Program-made: the position numbers and the translations under genes
Shown: positions 6,697 through 11,279 of the stretch, piece by piece
Position numbering within the stretch: position 1 is the stretch's first letter
Layout of the letters: each line of letters opens with the position of its first letter
Origin: Candidatus Heimdallarchaeota archaeon LC_3
GTDB taxonomy: Archaea > Asgardarchaeota > Heimdallarchaeia > Hodarchaeales > LC-3
NCBI GenBank assembly: GCA_001940645.1
Contig: MDVS01000123.1
Coordinates: 1 to 11,279 of the forward strand
Length of the DNA stretch: 11,279 bases
Direction: 5' to 3'
Notes under the pieces: model-generated
The model's input: the letters and a program-made list of their open reading frames with translations, nothing else
What the model was told of the DNA's origin: nothing
Database searches by the model: none

Positions 6697-6943
6697 TCAG
6701 GGATTATTGTCTACCCAAAACCCAAAAAAAACCTTAAGTCGAAAAAAAGGGGGGTGTAGCAAAGGTCAATGGTTTTTTGATACGAGATACTTATCTTATT
6801 TTGAATTTCATCTTTAGTAAAGAAAAAGTATAATATTTTTATCCTAAATTTGTCATCTCAATCTAAAATAAATAATATCCACCCATAGCTGATTCAGACC
6901 CCAGCAACCAGCATCAGTGAAAAGAAGACCCCAAATTTTAACT
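6697..6943. other. Intergenic stretch with homopolymer tracts
   Basis: I see no gene here. The notable content is ACCCAAAACCCA at 6713-6724 and A7 followed directly by G6 at 6742-6754, both rare in such AT-rich sequence. The minus strand carries short G runs spaced by T runs. The remainder is AT-rich with the 3' end of the leftward gene at 6944. Confidence 0.4.
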
Positions 6944-7345
6944 TTATTTCGTCTGATTTACATATCTTTCTCTTACCTCTCCTTTTTCTATCATGTCTGG
7001 ATAACCCCAATGCTTTTGACACACATAATATTCCTTCCCTTCTTTTTTCTGCATCTTTTCCTTGCATTCAGGACAGACAAATTCCGATTGTTGTGTTACT
7101 GTTTCATCCACTATTTTTAGCGTTAGTAATTCTTCAGCATTAGTTATTTTTGGAGTAATTCCTTTTGTTTCCATTTCCCATCCTTCTAATTGATGTTCTA
7201 TTGATTGTCTTACCTTGTTACTAGCGTCAAATAGACTTTCTCCTTCTTCCAACTCAGCTTCCGCAGTTATTTGGAAATCTTTTGTTTCATAATTCCCTAA
7301 GTTTATTTTTCTTGATATTCCGACTGCTACTTTCTTTATTTGCAT
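6944..7345 (-). CDS. Phage-like conserved protein with C-terminal zinc ribbon
   Basis: This 133-aa protein begins MQIKKVAVGISRKINLGNYE, followed by QITAEAELEEGE and a helix with KVRQSIEHQLEGW. From memory this pattern (strand, RK-NLGNYE, acidic LEEGE, helix) matches a small family seen in phage and mobile-element gene sets of bacteria and archaea, with unknown biochemical role. Residues 91-112 add a zinc-ribbon-like module, C91-x2-C94-x14-C109-x2-H112. It is probably cytosolic, with no hydrophobic segments. ATG 7345 is well supported: AGGTGA (minus strand, 7353-7358) stands 7 nt ahead. That contrasts with the leaderless starts nearby and may mark foreign origin. No other phage genes are visible beside it. 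DNA binding is a guess. Confidence 0.7.
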   Translation of the reverse strand: MQIKKVAVGISRKINLGNYETKDFQITAEAELEEGESLFDASNKVRQSIEHQLEGWEMETKGITPKITNAEELLTLKIVDETVTQQSEFVCPECKEKMQKKEGKEYYVCQKHWGYPDMIEKGEVRERYVNQTK

Positions 7346-7662
7346 CTTTTCTTCACCTTCAGTTTTGATTTACCTCATATACTTTATTGAAAGTGAAGAA
7401 TAAATAATCAGATCCCACGTCATTAGAATAATAATGTTTATCTCATGCTGCAATCATTATTCTAATACCGACAAATATAATATTTATTTTATTAAGGGAA
7501 GAAATAATCTTTTCAGCGCTAATTAAGTAGTTTTTTGTCTCAAATAATTTTTCTTGAAAATTGAAATTAGGAAAGAAAATCCGTAATCAATATTCCTTTA
7601 AAAATTGCTAGCTTGACTCTGAGTTGAAAACATTTTTAAAGAGGATTATCCAAATTTATTGT

Positions 7663-7740
7663 AACCCGTAGATGTATTAAGTTATCTATCTCTCCTAATC
7701 ATTAGTTAGATAACTGACATTATTTTTTTATCTGCGGGTT
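7663..7740. repeat. 78-bp nested inverted-repeat element
   Basis: The outer arms AACCCGTAGAT (7663-7673) and ATCTGCGGGTT (7730-7740) pair over 11 positions with one G-U-type mismatch. Inside, AGTTATCTA (7680-7688) pairs perfectly with TAGATAACT (7707-7715). At the centre is the short palindrome CTAATCATTAG (7695-7705). The outer GC-rich arms stand out in AT-rich DNA. It could be a structured RNA, a MITE-like element or a recombination site. It is not a tRNA: no T-arm or anticodon stem fits. It has no flanking T-tract typical of a terminator. Confidence 0.55.
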
Positions 7741-7843
7741 CTTTCCCCTCTGTAAAATTATTTATTTGGTAATTTGATACTTTTTTCTGCATCTTTTCTC
7801 CCGAATACACCATTTTCTCAAGTAAAAATGTCGCGATTTCCAT
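7706..7843 (-). CDS. Possible 45-aa small protein (doubtful)
   Basis: ATG 7843 opens MEIATFLLEKMVYSGEKMQK and runs to TAA at 7706-7708, 45 codons. A second in-frame ATG (about 7791) has GGGAG five bases before it, so a 28-aa product is another option. No motif is recognised, and the 3' half overlaps the nested palindrome. It could be chance. Confidence 0.2.
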   Translation of the reverse strand: MEIATFLLEKMVYSGEKMQKKVSNYQINNFTEGKEPADKKIMSVI

Positions 7844-7983
7844 TTGGTAACTTGATTACTTGATAAGTCTAGCAATCAAAATAAGACCAAAAGAATAAAC
7901 TTACTTTATTGCTATATTGAATAATATATTGTATCAACCATAAAAATCACACAAAACTCTTTCAAACTAATTAATAGTCAGAG

Positions 7984-7991
7984 TTTAAATA
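7984..7991 (+). promoter_or_regulatory. TATA box for the gene at 8013
   Basis: TTTAAATA lies with its centre about 25 bp before ATG 8013, so transcription should start at the initiation codon. The GGGAGGT touching the ATG is too close to act as a normal Shine-Dalgarno sequence on a longer leader. Confidence 0.6.
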
Positions 7992-8012
7992 ATGAAAATA
8001 TGGTAGGGAGGT

Positions 8013-8192
8013 ATGCGTCAATGTGGAAAATGCGAAGAAACGGATTTTGAGCAGGTCTATGGATCAGTTTGGGGATGTAAAAATTGTCAAACGCTATCTG
8101 GAGAATTGAAGGATTTAGAGGAATTACAAACACCAGTAAAACAAGCAATAAAGAAAATAAGAAAAGACCACGAAGTAGCTATGAACCAGTGA
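8013..8192 (+). CDS. 59-aa zinc-ribbon mini protein
   Basis: ATG 8013 opens MRQCGKCEETDFEQVYGSVW, followed by GCKNCQTLSGELKDLEEL and a basic helix to TGA at 8190-8192. C4-x2-C7-x14-C22-x2-C25 is a complete zinc ribbon. The C-terminal 30 residues look like one amphipathic helix. The start rests on a TATA box 25 bp upstream (leaderless message). The stop shares one base with the ATG of the next gene (TGATG), a classic translational-coupling arrangement. Mini zinc ribbons like this usually contact nucleic acid or a larger protein, but the target here is unknown. The frame is short enough to be missed by gene callers. Confidence 0.65.
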   Translation: MRQCGKCEETDFEQVYGSVWGCKNCQTLSGELKDLEELQTPVKQAIKKIRKDHEVAMNQ

Positions 8193-8320
8193 TGCTGAAA
8201 TGCAAATTGTGTAAAGAAGAAATCATAACACTGAATTATCCAGAAGAAAATGATTTTAAGAAAAAGCAGGGAGAGTGGAAAAAGCACCACTGTAAAATAC
8301 TGACTGAATACTATATTTAG
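8192..8320 (+). CDS. 42-aa C2HC-type zinc-binding mini protein, coupled to the gene before
   Basis: I start this at ATG 8192, which overlaps the previous stop by one base. A longer frame reaches back to 8084, but that part runs out of phase through the upstream zinc ribbon and is a shadow. The protein reads MLKCKLCKEEIITLNYPEEN, then a lysine-rich helix and KKHHCK. C4 and C7 with H32 or H33 and C34 can make one zinc site of C2HC type. Being translated together with another zinc protein suggests a two-subunit partner pair. An alternative is one ancestral protein with two zinc modules, split by a frameshift at the junction. Confidence 0.55.
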   Translation: MLKCKLCKEEIITLNYPEENDFKKKQGEWKKHHCKILTEYYI

Positions 8321-8333
8321 GGGAAAAATAAAC

Positions 8334-8462
8334 AGGGATAGATACACTTAGAGAAGTAGTATTTTCAGTATTAGTAACAGTTAGGGTCTGAGGATTTGTA
8401 AGTAAATGGAATAAATAAGGTTTATCAGAAATTTTAATTGTGACATTATCATAGAAATTTTT
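8334..8462 (-). pseudogene. Fragment of a secreted beta-sandwich-type protein
   Basis: The minus strand from 8462 reads KNFYDNVTIKISDKPYLFHL, then LTNPQTLTVTNTENTTSLSV and SIP. This alternating polar/hydrophobic, T/N/S-rich pattern with N-x-T sequons is typical of archaeal surface beta-sandwich domains. An in-frame TAG lies immediately upstream and no start codon exists. Beyond 8334 the frame stays open but runs antisense to the zinc gene. I take it as a leftover piece of a larger gene. The family is unknown and the evidence is compositional only. Confidence 0.3.
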
Positions 8463-8523
8463 CTATCATTGATTCATCAACCAGATGTATAACTTGTTAG
8501 TTGATATGCACTTGATCTTTTTC

Positions 8524-10092
8524 TCAATCGATCGATGTGTCACCTCTGACCAGATTCAATGCAGACATCAAATAAGAATTTAATTCCGATTTTTTTATTC
8601 TTTCCAGTGTTGAGAGATTGATATTTTTCCATTTAGTGATCTCAGACTCCAAAATTTGAATTTCATTTGTAATTTTCTCTACTATTGAGTTAAGAGCATA
8701 TTTTACTGCCTGTGATTTAAGCTCATGGAGGAGCTCCAGCGCTTCTTCGATGTCACCTTTGACATAATATTTGTATTTTGCAACTAGAAGCTGATAACTG
8801 CTGTATTCACTAATTGTTGTTGGATTTTTCATAAGAGGGCTTTTCCCGATATCATTTATCAGAACATCGATTTTCTGTTTGGTATCTCCAACAATATCAT
8901 TTGATAGATCTTGGAAATACATTTCCACTAGATACATTTTCAATTCAATTGTGCGATCGATTTTTTGGTAGAAACGATCCAATCCGGTTGGATAATATTC
9001 AATTAATTCCTCAAAAATGTCTATTGCTTGTACTCTCTCCCGTAATCCACCCATTTTTAAAATTAATGCGTTTGCTCTTTTCGATAATCGATCCATAGTT
9101 AGATCTTTTGGATTATCGTTAGCAAGAGAAATCAACTTATGTCTGTATTTGACTGCGTTTTTCCATTGATCTTCTTCTTTAGAGATATTGTGCATACGTA
9201 AATAGAATGAGAAAAGAGAATTGTATTCACTAAATTTAAGATTTGGGATACCTTTTTTAATAGACATTTCAACTACCTTTAGAAGTAATTCTTCTGCTTT
9301 TTGATATTCTGAATTTAATTCTAAGACGTATGCATGCATATTATAAGCCAAACGAGTTATAAAATAATTTCCACCTGCAATTGCTTTTTCCAAATTTATA
9401 CTCGAATACCTTTTGGCTTGTGTGAGATCACCAGTAATAATAGATATGTTTACCAGCCCTGAAAGGCCAAATACTGATACATCTGTTTCCTTGCACAATT
9501 CTATTGAGTGAGAATAGGAAATTCTTGCCTTCTCAAACTTACCATGTTGCTCGAAAATTTGCCCATAGGATATTTCTTGATATAATTTGAAAAGGTGACC
9601 ATATTCAGGGAGTTTTGAGTTACTTATCCTTAATTTTTCGATAAGTTCAATTTTTTTCTCTAAATCAGGCTCTTTTTCAACTTCTGCATGCAGAATAATC
9701 GATAACGTATAGTATTTTTCCCAATCATCTTGAAATGTAACACTCTGGATTTCTTTTTTTGCCTTTTCATAGTATTCATTTGCCTTATCTACATCAACAG
9801 GTGGATGTAACCAGCCATTATAGTAGAAGAAGTAATAGCCGTAAGTAAGAATTCTAATAATTTGGTCTTTTGATTGTTCTAGACTTTCCAAGATTGGTAG
9901 CATTTGGTCAAATTGATTGAAATACATTAACCACTCAGCTAACCACAATGCTCCAATTTCTCCATCAAGAGTTCCTTTATGCTCGTCAGCAAAGTTTGCA
10001 TAGACTTTCATTAATTGGTTTACGTGCTGAGTCTTGAAGTATTCAACAAATATTTTTTTATGAAATTCTTCAAATTTTGGAAAACGAGTCAT
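8524..10092 (-). CDS. TPR-repeat protein, 522 aa
   Basis: The protein is almost wholly helical, built of tetratricopeptide-like helix pairs. Clear examples are around 185-205 (SYGQIFEQHGKFEKARISYSHSIEL), 205-235 (GLSGLVNISIITGDLTQAKRYS), 240-275 (RLAYNMHAYVLELNSEYQKAEELLLK), and 430-455 (AKYKYYVKGDIEEALELL). Degenerate pairs lie between, and a long charged helix spans about 465-500. There is no signal peptide, membrane segment or enzymatic domain, so it is a cytosolic scaffold. TPR arrays bind other proteins; the partner is unknown. The start is ATG 10092. A 52-aa gene ends 19 bp upstream on the same strand, so they likely form one operon. Only a weak GGGG lies 12 nt before the ATG. An AT-rich segment near 10134-10147 could be an extra promoter. 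A second-family reading (SEL1 or HTH-linked TPR) is not supported. Confidence 0.8.
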   Translation of the reverse strand: MTRFPKFEEFHKKIFVEYFKTQHVNQLMKVYANFADEHKGTLDGEIGALWLAEWLMYFNQFDQMLPILESLEQSKDQIIRILTYGYYFFYYNGWLHPPVDVDKANEYYEKAKKEIQSVTFQDDWEKYYTLSIILHAEVEKEPDLEKKIELIEKLRISNSKLPEYGHLFKLYQEISYGQIFEQHGKFEKARISYSHSIELCKETDVSVFGLSGLVNISIITGDLTQAKRYSSINLEKAIAGGNYFITRLAYNMHAYVLELNSEYQKAEELLLKVVEMSIKKGIPNLKFSEYNSLFSFYLRMHNISKEEDQWKNAVKYRHKLISLANDNPKDLTMDRLSKRANALILKMGGLRERVQAIDIFEELIEYYPTGLDRFYQKIDRTIELKMYLVEMYFQDLSNDIVGDTKQKIDVLINDIGKSPLMKNPTTISEYSSYQLLVAKYKYYVKGDIEEALELLHELKSQAVKYALNSIVEKITNEIQILESEITKWKNINLSTLERIKKSELNSYLMSALNLVRGDTSID

Positions 10093-10111
10093 GAATTAAT
10101 TAATCCCCAGT

Positions 10112-10270
10112 TCAATTATGAAAGTTACAATTCACAATATAAATTAATTTGGTAAAAGATCTAATCTCCCTGATTCGAGCCGGCTCACTCTCTGTCTGAA
10201 ATGAAATTTCTAACATTTGATTAAACTCCCGTTCTTTATTCCATCTTTTAAATAAATTTGATTTATCCAT
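10112..10270 (-). CDS. 52-aa charged protein upstream of the TPR gene
   Basis: ATG 10270 opens MDKSNLFKRWNKEREFNQML, followed by a polar stretch (QTESEPARIREIRSF) and a short hydrophobic end (KLIYIVNCNF), stopping with TGA at 10112-10114. A TATA box (10298-10306) about 32 bp upstream predicts a leader of only a few bases. The gap to the TPR start is 19 bp, consistent with a two-gene unit. The N-terminal half looks like a single amphipathic helix. No family is recognised. Working together with the TPR scaffold is an inference from layout. Confidence 0.45.
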   Translation of the reverse strand: MDKSNLFKRWNKEREFNQMLEISFQTESEPARIREIRSFTKLIYIVNCNFHN

Positions 10271-10297
10271 AGGATTTTCATCCCCATTTTTCTGAGT

Positions 10298-10327
10298 AAA
10301 TTTAAAAAAAACTATTATGTTTAAAAG
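10298..10327. promoter_or_regulatory. Back-to-back TATA boxes of a divergent promoter
   Basis: AAATTTAAA (10298-10306) serves the leftward gene at 10270, and TTTAAAAG (10320-10327) serves the rightward gene at 10355. Each lies about 31 bp from its start codon, giving leaders of only a few bases. Only 13 bp separate the boxes, so bound factors may compete. Confidence 0.45.
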
Positions 10328-10354
10328 ATATACTAATATTTATTCAAGTTATTA

Positions 10355-10792
10355 TTGTCTTTCTTCTTAGGAATAAACTTTCTATCAAACCTTTTAGCAT
10401 CTGGACCGGTTGCCTTTTTGGTAGCACACTTTGGTTATAATGGTGTTAAAGGAAGATTTGGAATTGGCCCTTTTGCTCAAAATGTTGCAAAATTCGATTT
10501 TCCTCAAGCCATGAGATCAATGTCTATGAAAGACATGCTTACTAATCCAAGATTCTGGGCTTATGGACTAATTGTGGACGCTTTATTAGTAGTTGAAATA
10601 GCAGTGCCTGTTTCCTTTATTAAAGTTCCTTGGTTAGCTCTAAATTTTGCACCTGGTTGGGTTGATGCATGGATTCCAGCACTAGGTAAGACCTATGTCC
10701 TAGCTTTTGTAATAGCTTTAGTAGGAATTATTTTGACTATAAAGCTATTAAAAGTTTGGATGTGGAGACCACAAGGACCACCACCATCTTAA
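10355..10792 (+). CDS. Three-helix membrane protein, unknown function
   Basis: The 145-aa protein starts at TTG 10355, because no ATG lies between the upstream stop (10334) and codon 53. The TATA box at 10320-10327 supports a nearly leaderless start. Hydrophobic segments lie at about 2-25, 69-95 and 113-134. Between the first two is a Gly/Phe/Lys-rich loop (HFGYNGVKGRFGIGPF) and a Met-rich MRSMSMKDML. The tail ends in WRPQGPPPS. The Trp/Pro-rich loop WLALNFAPGWVDAWIP is distinctive. It lacks paired histidines for haem b, so I do not call it a cytochrome. It reads as a well-kept conserved protein, and it may be short at the N-terminus. Confidence 0.6.
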   Translation: MSFFLGINFLSNLLASGPVAFLVAHFGYNGVKGRFGIGPFAQNVAKFDFPQAMRSMSMKDMLTNPRFWAYGLIVDALLVVEIAVPVSFIKVPWLALNFAPGWVDAWIPALGKTYVLAFVIALVGIILTIKLLKVWMWRPQGPPPS

Positions 10793-10800
10793 CTTTCTCT

Positions 10801-10857
10801 AATAGAATTCAGAAATAAGAATCTCTTATCTTTTTCTCTTTAATTCTATTTCTGAAA
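10801..10857 (+). terminator. Terminator region with alternative stems
   Basis: Just after the stop codon, ATAAGA-ATC-TCTTAT (10815-10829) forms a 6-bp hairpin followed by a T-rich tract (10831-10841), a plausible terminator. Two larger stems are also possible and exclude one another: AATAGAATT (10801-10809) with AATTCTATT (10842-10850), and TTCAGAAATA (10808-10817) with TATTTCTGAA (10848-10857). Confidence 0.5.
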
Positions 10858-10897
10858 TTATTCCATTTTTCATCCTTTCCCCTCGATCGAACAGAAT

Positions 10898-10927
10898 CAA
10901 TTTCGAATTTCAATTTCGAAATTGAAA
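10898..10927. promoter_or_regulatory. Palindromic operator candidate upstream of the last gene
   Basis: TTTCAATTTCGAAATTGAAA (10908-10927) is a perfect 20-bp palindrome. A direct copy of its half, CAATTTCGAA, lies at 10898-10907, 13 bp from the second copy at 10911-10920. The site is about 25 bp ahead of the TATA box at 10951-10958, fitting a dimeric regulator. No cognate regulator is seen in the window. Confidence 0.5.
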
Positions 10928-10950
10928 GCACATTATCTTTTACAAAACTT

Positions 10951-10958
10951 TTTATAAT
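10951..10958 (+). promoter_or_regulatory. TATA box for the last gene
   Basis: TTTATAAT is a good archaeal TATA box. It predicts transcription start near 10980 and a leader of about 25 nt that includes GAGATGAT (10992-10999), a near match to the anti-16S sequence GAGGTGAT, four bases before ATG 11004. Confidence 0.5.
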
Positions 10959-11003
10959 CAATTTTGCACGAAGTTCGTATAGTTATTGATAGAGATGATT
11001 GTG

Positions 11004-11265
11004 ATGGGTAAAGATTTTGAAGATTTTGAAGGAAACTTTTGAAGATTTTAAAGATTTTGAAGATTTAGAAGATTTAGAAGATATAGAAGTTTCAAGTTTC
11101 CTTAATTCAATCTCAGATCTACTATTCTTTTTTGTAGTGATAATAGTAAGTTTATTTATAGCAAGTCAATTCTCAAGGCTGTTAGGAGCTGTTATAATTT
11201 TTGGATATTTCCTTCTTTATATAGCTTATATAGTCTATAAAGCCTTGAAAAAAGGAAAAAAATAA
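11004..11265 (+). CDS. Small acidic-headed two-helix membrane protein, needs a +1 frameshift
   Basis: ATG 11004 opens MGKDFEDFEGNF and meets TGA at 11040-11042. Skipping one T there continues as EDFKDFEDLEDLEDIEV, the same three-residue [DE]-x-F/L pattern, then two hydrophobic helices (SDLLFFFVVIIVSLFIA; GAVIIFGYFLLYIAYIVY) and a basic KKGKK end: 86 aa in all. The simple open frame instead starts at TTG 11017 and reads KILKETF before the pattern, which breaks the repeat phase. The ATG has a near-consensus Shine-Dalgarno sequence. I therefore prefer ATG 11004 with a shift. An indel or assembly error in the T4 run would look the same. Function unknown; the acidic head should face the cytosol. 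Confidence 0.5.
11012..11088 (+). repeat. 9-bp GATTTTGAA-type coding repeat
   Basis: Imperfect 9-bp units of the GATTTTGAA / GATTTAGAA type recur across this stretch. They encode the [DE][DE]F or EDL triplets at the head of the small membrane protein. Such tracts are prone to slippage, relevant to the frame break inside it. Confidence 0.6.
11028..11042 (+). other. Candidate +1 programmed frameshift site (RF2-like)
   Basis: The frame from ATG 11004 reads GAA GGA AAC TTT TGA. The Shine-Dalgarno-like AAGGA (11029-11033) stands three bases before TTT TGA. Phe-tRNA on TTT can slip one base onto the overlapping TTT (11038-11040), putting GAA in the A site. This is the geometry of the bacterial release-factor-2 site (SD-like run, three-base spacer, CTT TGA). 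Here the base after TGA is A rather than C. No experiment supports it yet. Confidence 0.4.
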
Positions 11266-11279
11266 TTATTCACATGATT

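Larger units (their letters stand above)
7346..8012. other. 667-bp intergenic region with several inverted repeats
   Basis: No convincing gene fills this gap. On the minus strand the first bases hold the Shine-Dalgarno sequence and an AT-rich promoter candidate (about 7376-7388) for the gene ending at 6944. Inverted repeats include ATTAGAATAAT (7422-7432) with its complement at 7456-7466, and CTTTAAAAA (7596-7604) with TTTTTAAAG (7633-7641). The nested palindrome at 7663-7740 is listed separately. TTTGGTAAYTTGAT recurs near 7765 and 7843. A promoter for the gene at 8013 closes the region. Confidence 0.5.

Noticed and set aside
6917..7120. 67-codon plus-strand hydrophobic frame
   Set aside because: It is antisense to the 133-aa zinc-ribbon gene, which has a strong ribosome site and coherent motifs.
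7663..7740. tRNA or tRNA-like gene
   Set aside because: The nested stems do not give a T-arm (GTTC), a D-arm or a seven-base anticodon loop.
7842..7873. Short direct repeats (ACTTGAT) as a CRISPR-like array
   Set aside because: The units are 7-14 bp, too few and without regular spacers; they look like local AT-rich duplication.
8084..8191. Upstream extension of the 42-aa zinc gene back to 8084
   Set aside because: It reads out of phase through the CxxC..CxxC gene at 8013-8192, which has a better start and a zinc motif. ATG 8192 at the TGATG overlap is the sensible start.
8087..8347. 86-codon minus-strand frame rich in F, L and I
   Set aside because: It is antisense to the two zinc mini genes. 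Hydrophobicity arises from reversing lysine/glutamate codons.
10355..10792. Membrane protein as a haem-b cytochrome or oxidase subunit
   Set aside because: Only one histidine is present (in HFGYNG) and no paired haem-ligand histidines lie in the helices, so the assignment is not supported.

Overview
The window looks like an AT-rich archaeal chromosome segment. An Asgard archaeon (Heimdallarchaeia-like) is my best guess, and this is inference only. The clues are TATA-box promoters 25-32 bp upstream of start codons with little or no leader (8013+, 5645-, 10270-, 10355+), remnants of an XPD/Rad3-type helicase, several mini zinc-ribbon proteins, a large TPR protein, and a copper protein that fuses a DOMON domain to a cytochrome-oxidase-subunit-II-type CuA domain. 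I saw no rRNA, tRNA or CRISPR array.

Layout. 1-1034: the first codons of a leftward gene at the edge, then a 277-aa protein combining a ferritin-like helical region, a six-cysteine cluster and a C-terminal PDZ domain. 1209-2783: a helicase graveyard. A piece of XPD-like RecA domain 2 lies upstream of an N-terminal piece of the same family, and the latter is cut by a small deletion inside its Walker A loop. Two charged ORFs of unknown nature lie among them. 2895-4406: the membrane-anchored DOMON-CuA protein, followed by a terminator-like hairpin. 4644-5645: a leftward pair, an unknown 210-aa protein followed by a B-box/RING-like zinc protein.

5646-6900: no convincing intact gene. It holds small membrane ORFs and decayed reading frames on both strands, including a broken surface protein with a C-terminal membrane anchor at 6213-6696. 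6944-7345: a 133-aa protein of a type I associate with phage-like gene sets, with a zinc ribbon and a strong Shine-Dalgarno sequence. 7346-8012: intergenic, with a striking nested palindrome at 7663-7740. 8013-8320: two tiny zinc proteins that overlap by one base (TGATG). 8334-8462: a fragment of a leftward secreted-type gene.

8524-10270: a leftward two-gene unit, a 52-aa charged protein followed 19 bp later by a 522-aa TPR protein. It diverges from a 145-aa three-helix membrane protein (10355-10792). 10801-10927 carries a terminator and a 20-bp perfect palindrome. The last gene (11004-11265) is a small acidic-headed membrane protein whose reading frame is intact only if a +1 shift occurs at TTT TGA. 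The site has the same layout as the bacterial RF2 programmed frameshift.

The genes do not form one pathway. The most notable items are the RF2-like frameshift site, the DOMON-CuA fusion, the ferritin-like/Cys/PDZ protein, and the short genes that a 60-codon ORF cutoff would miss (8013-8192, 8192-8320, 10112-10270).
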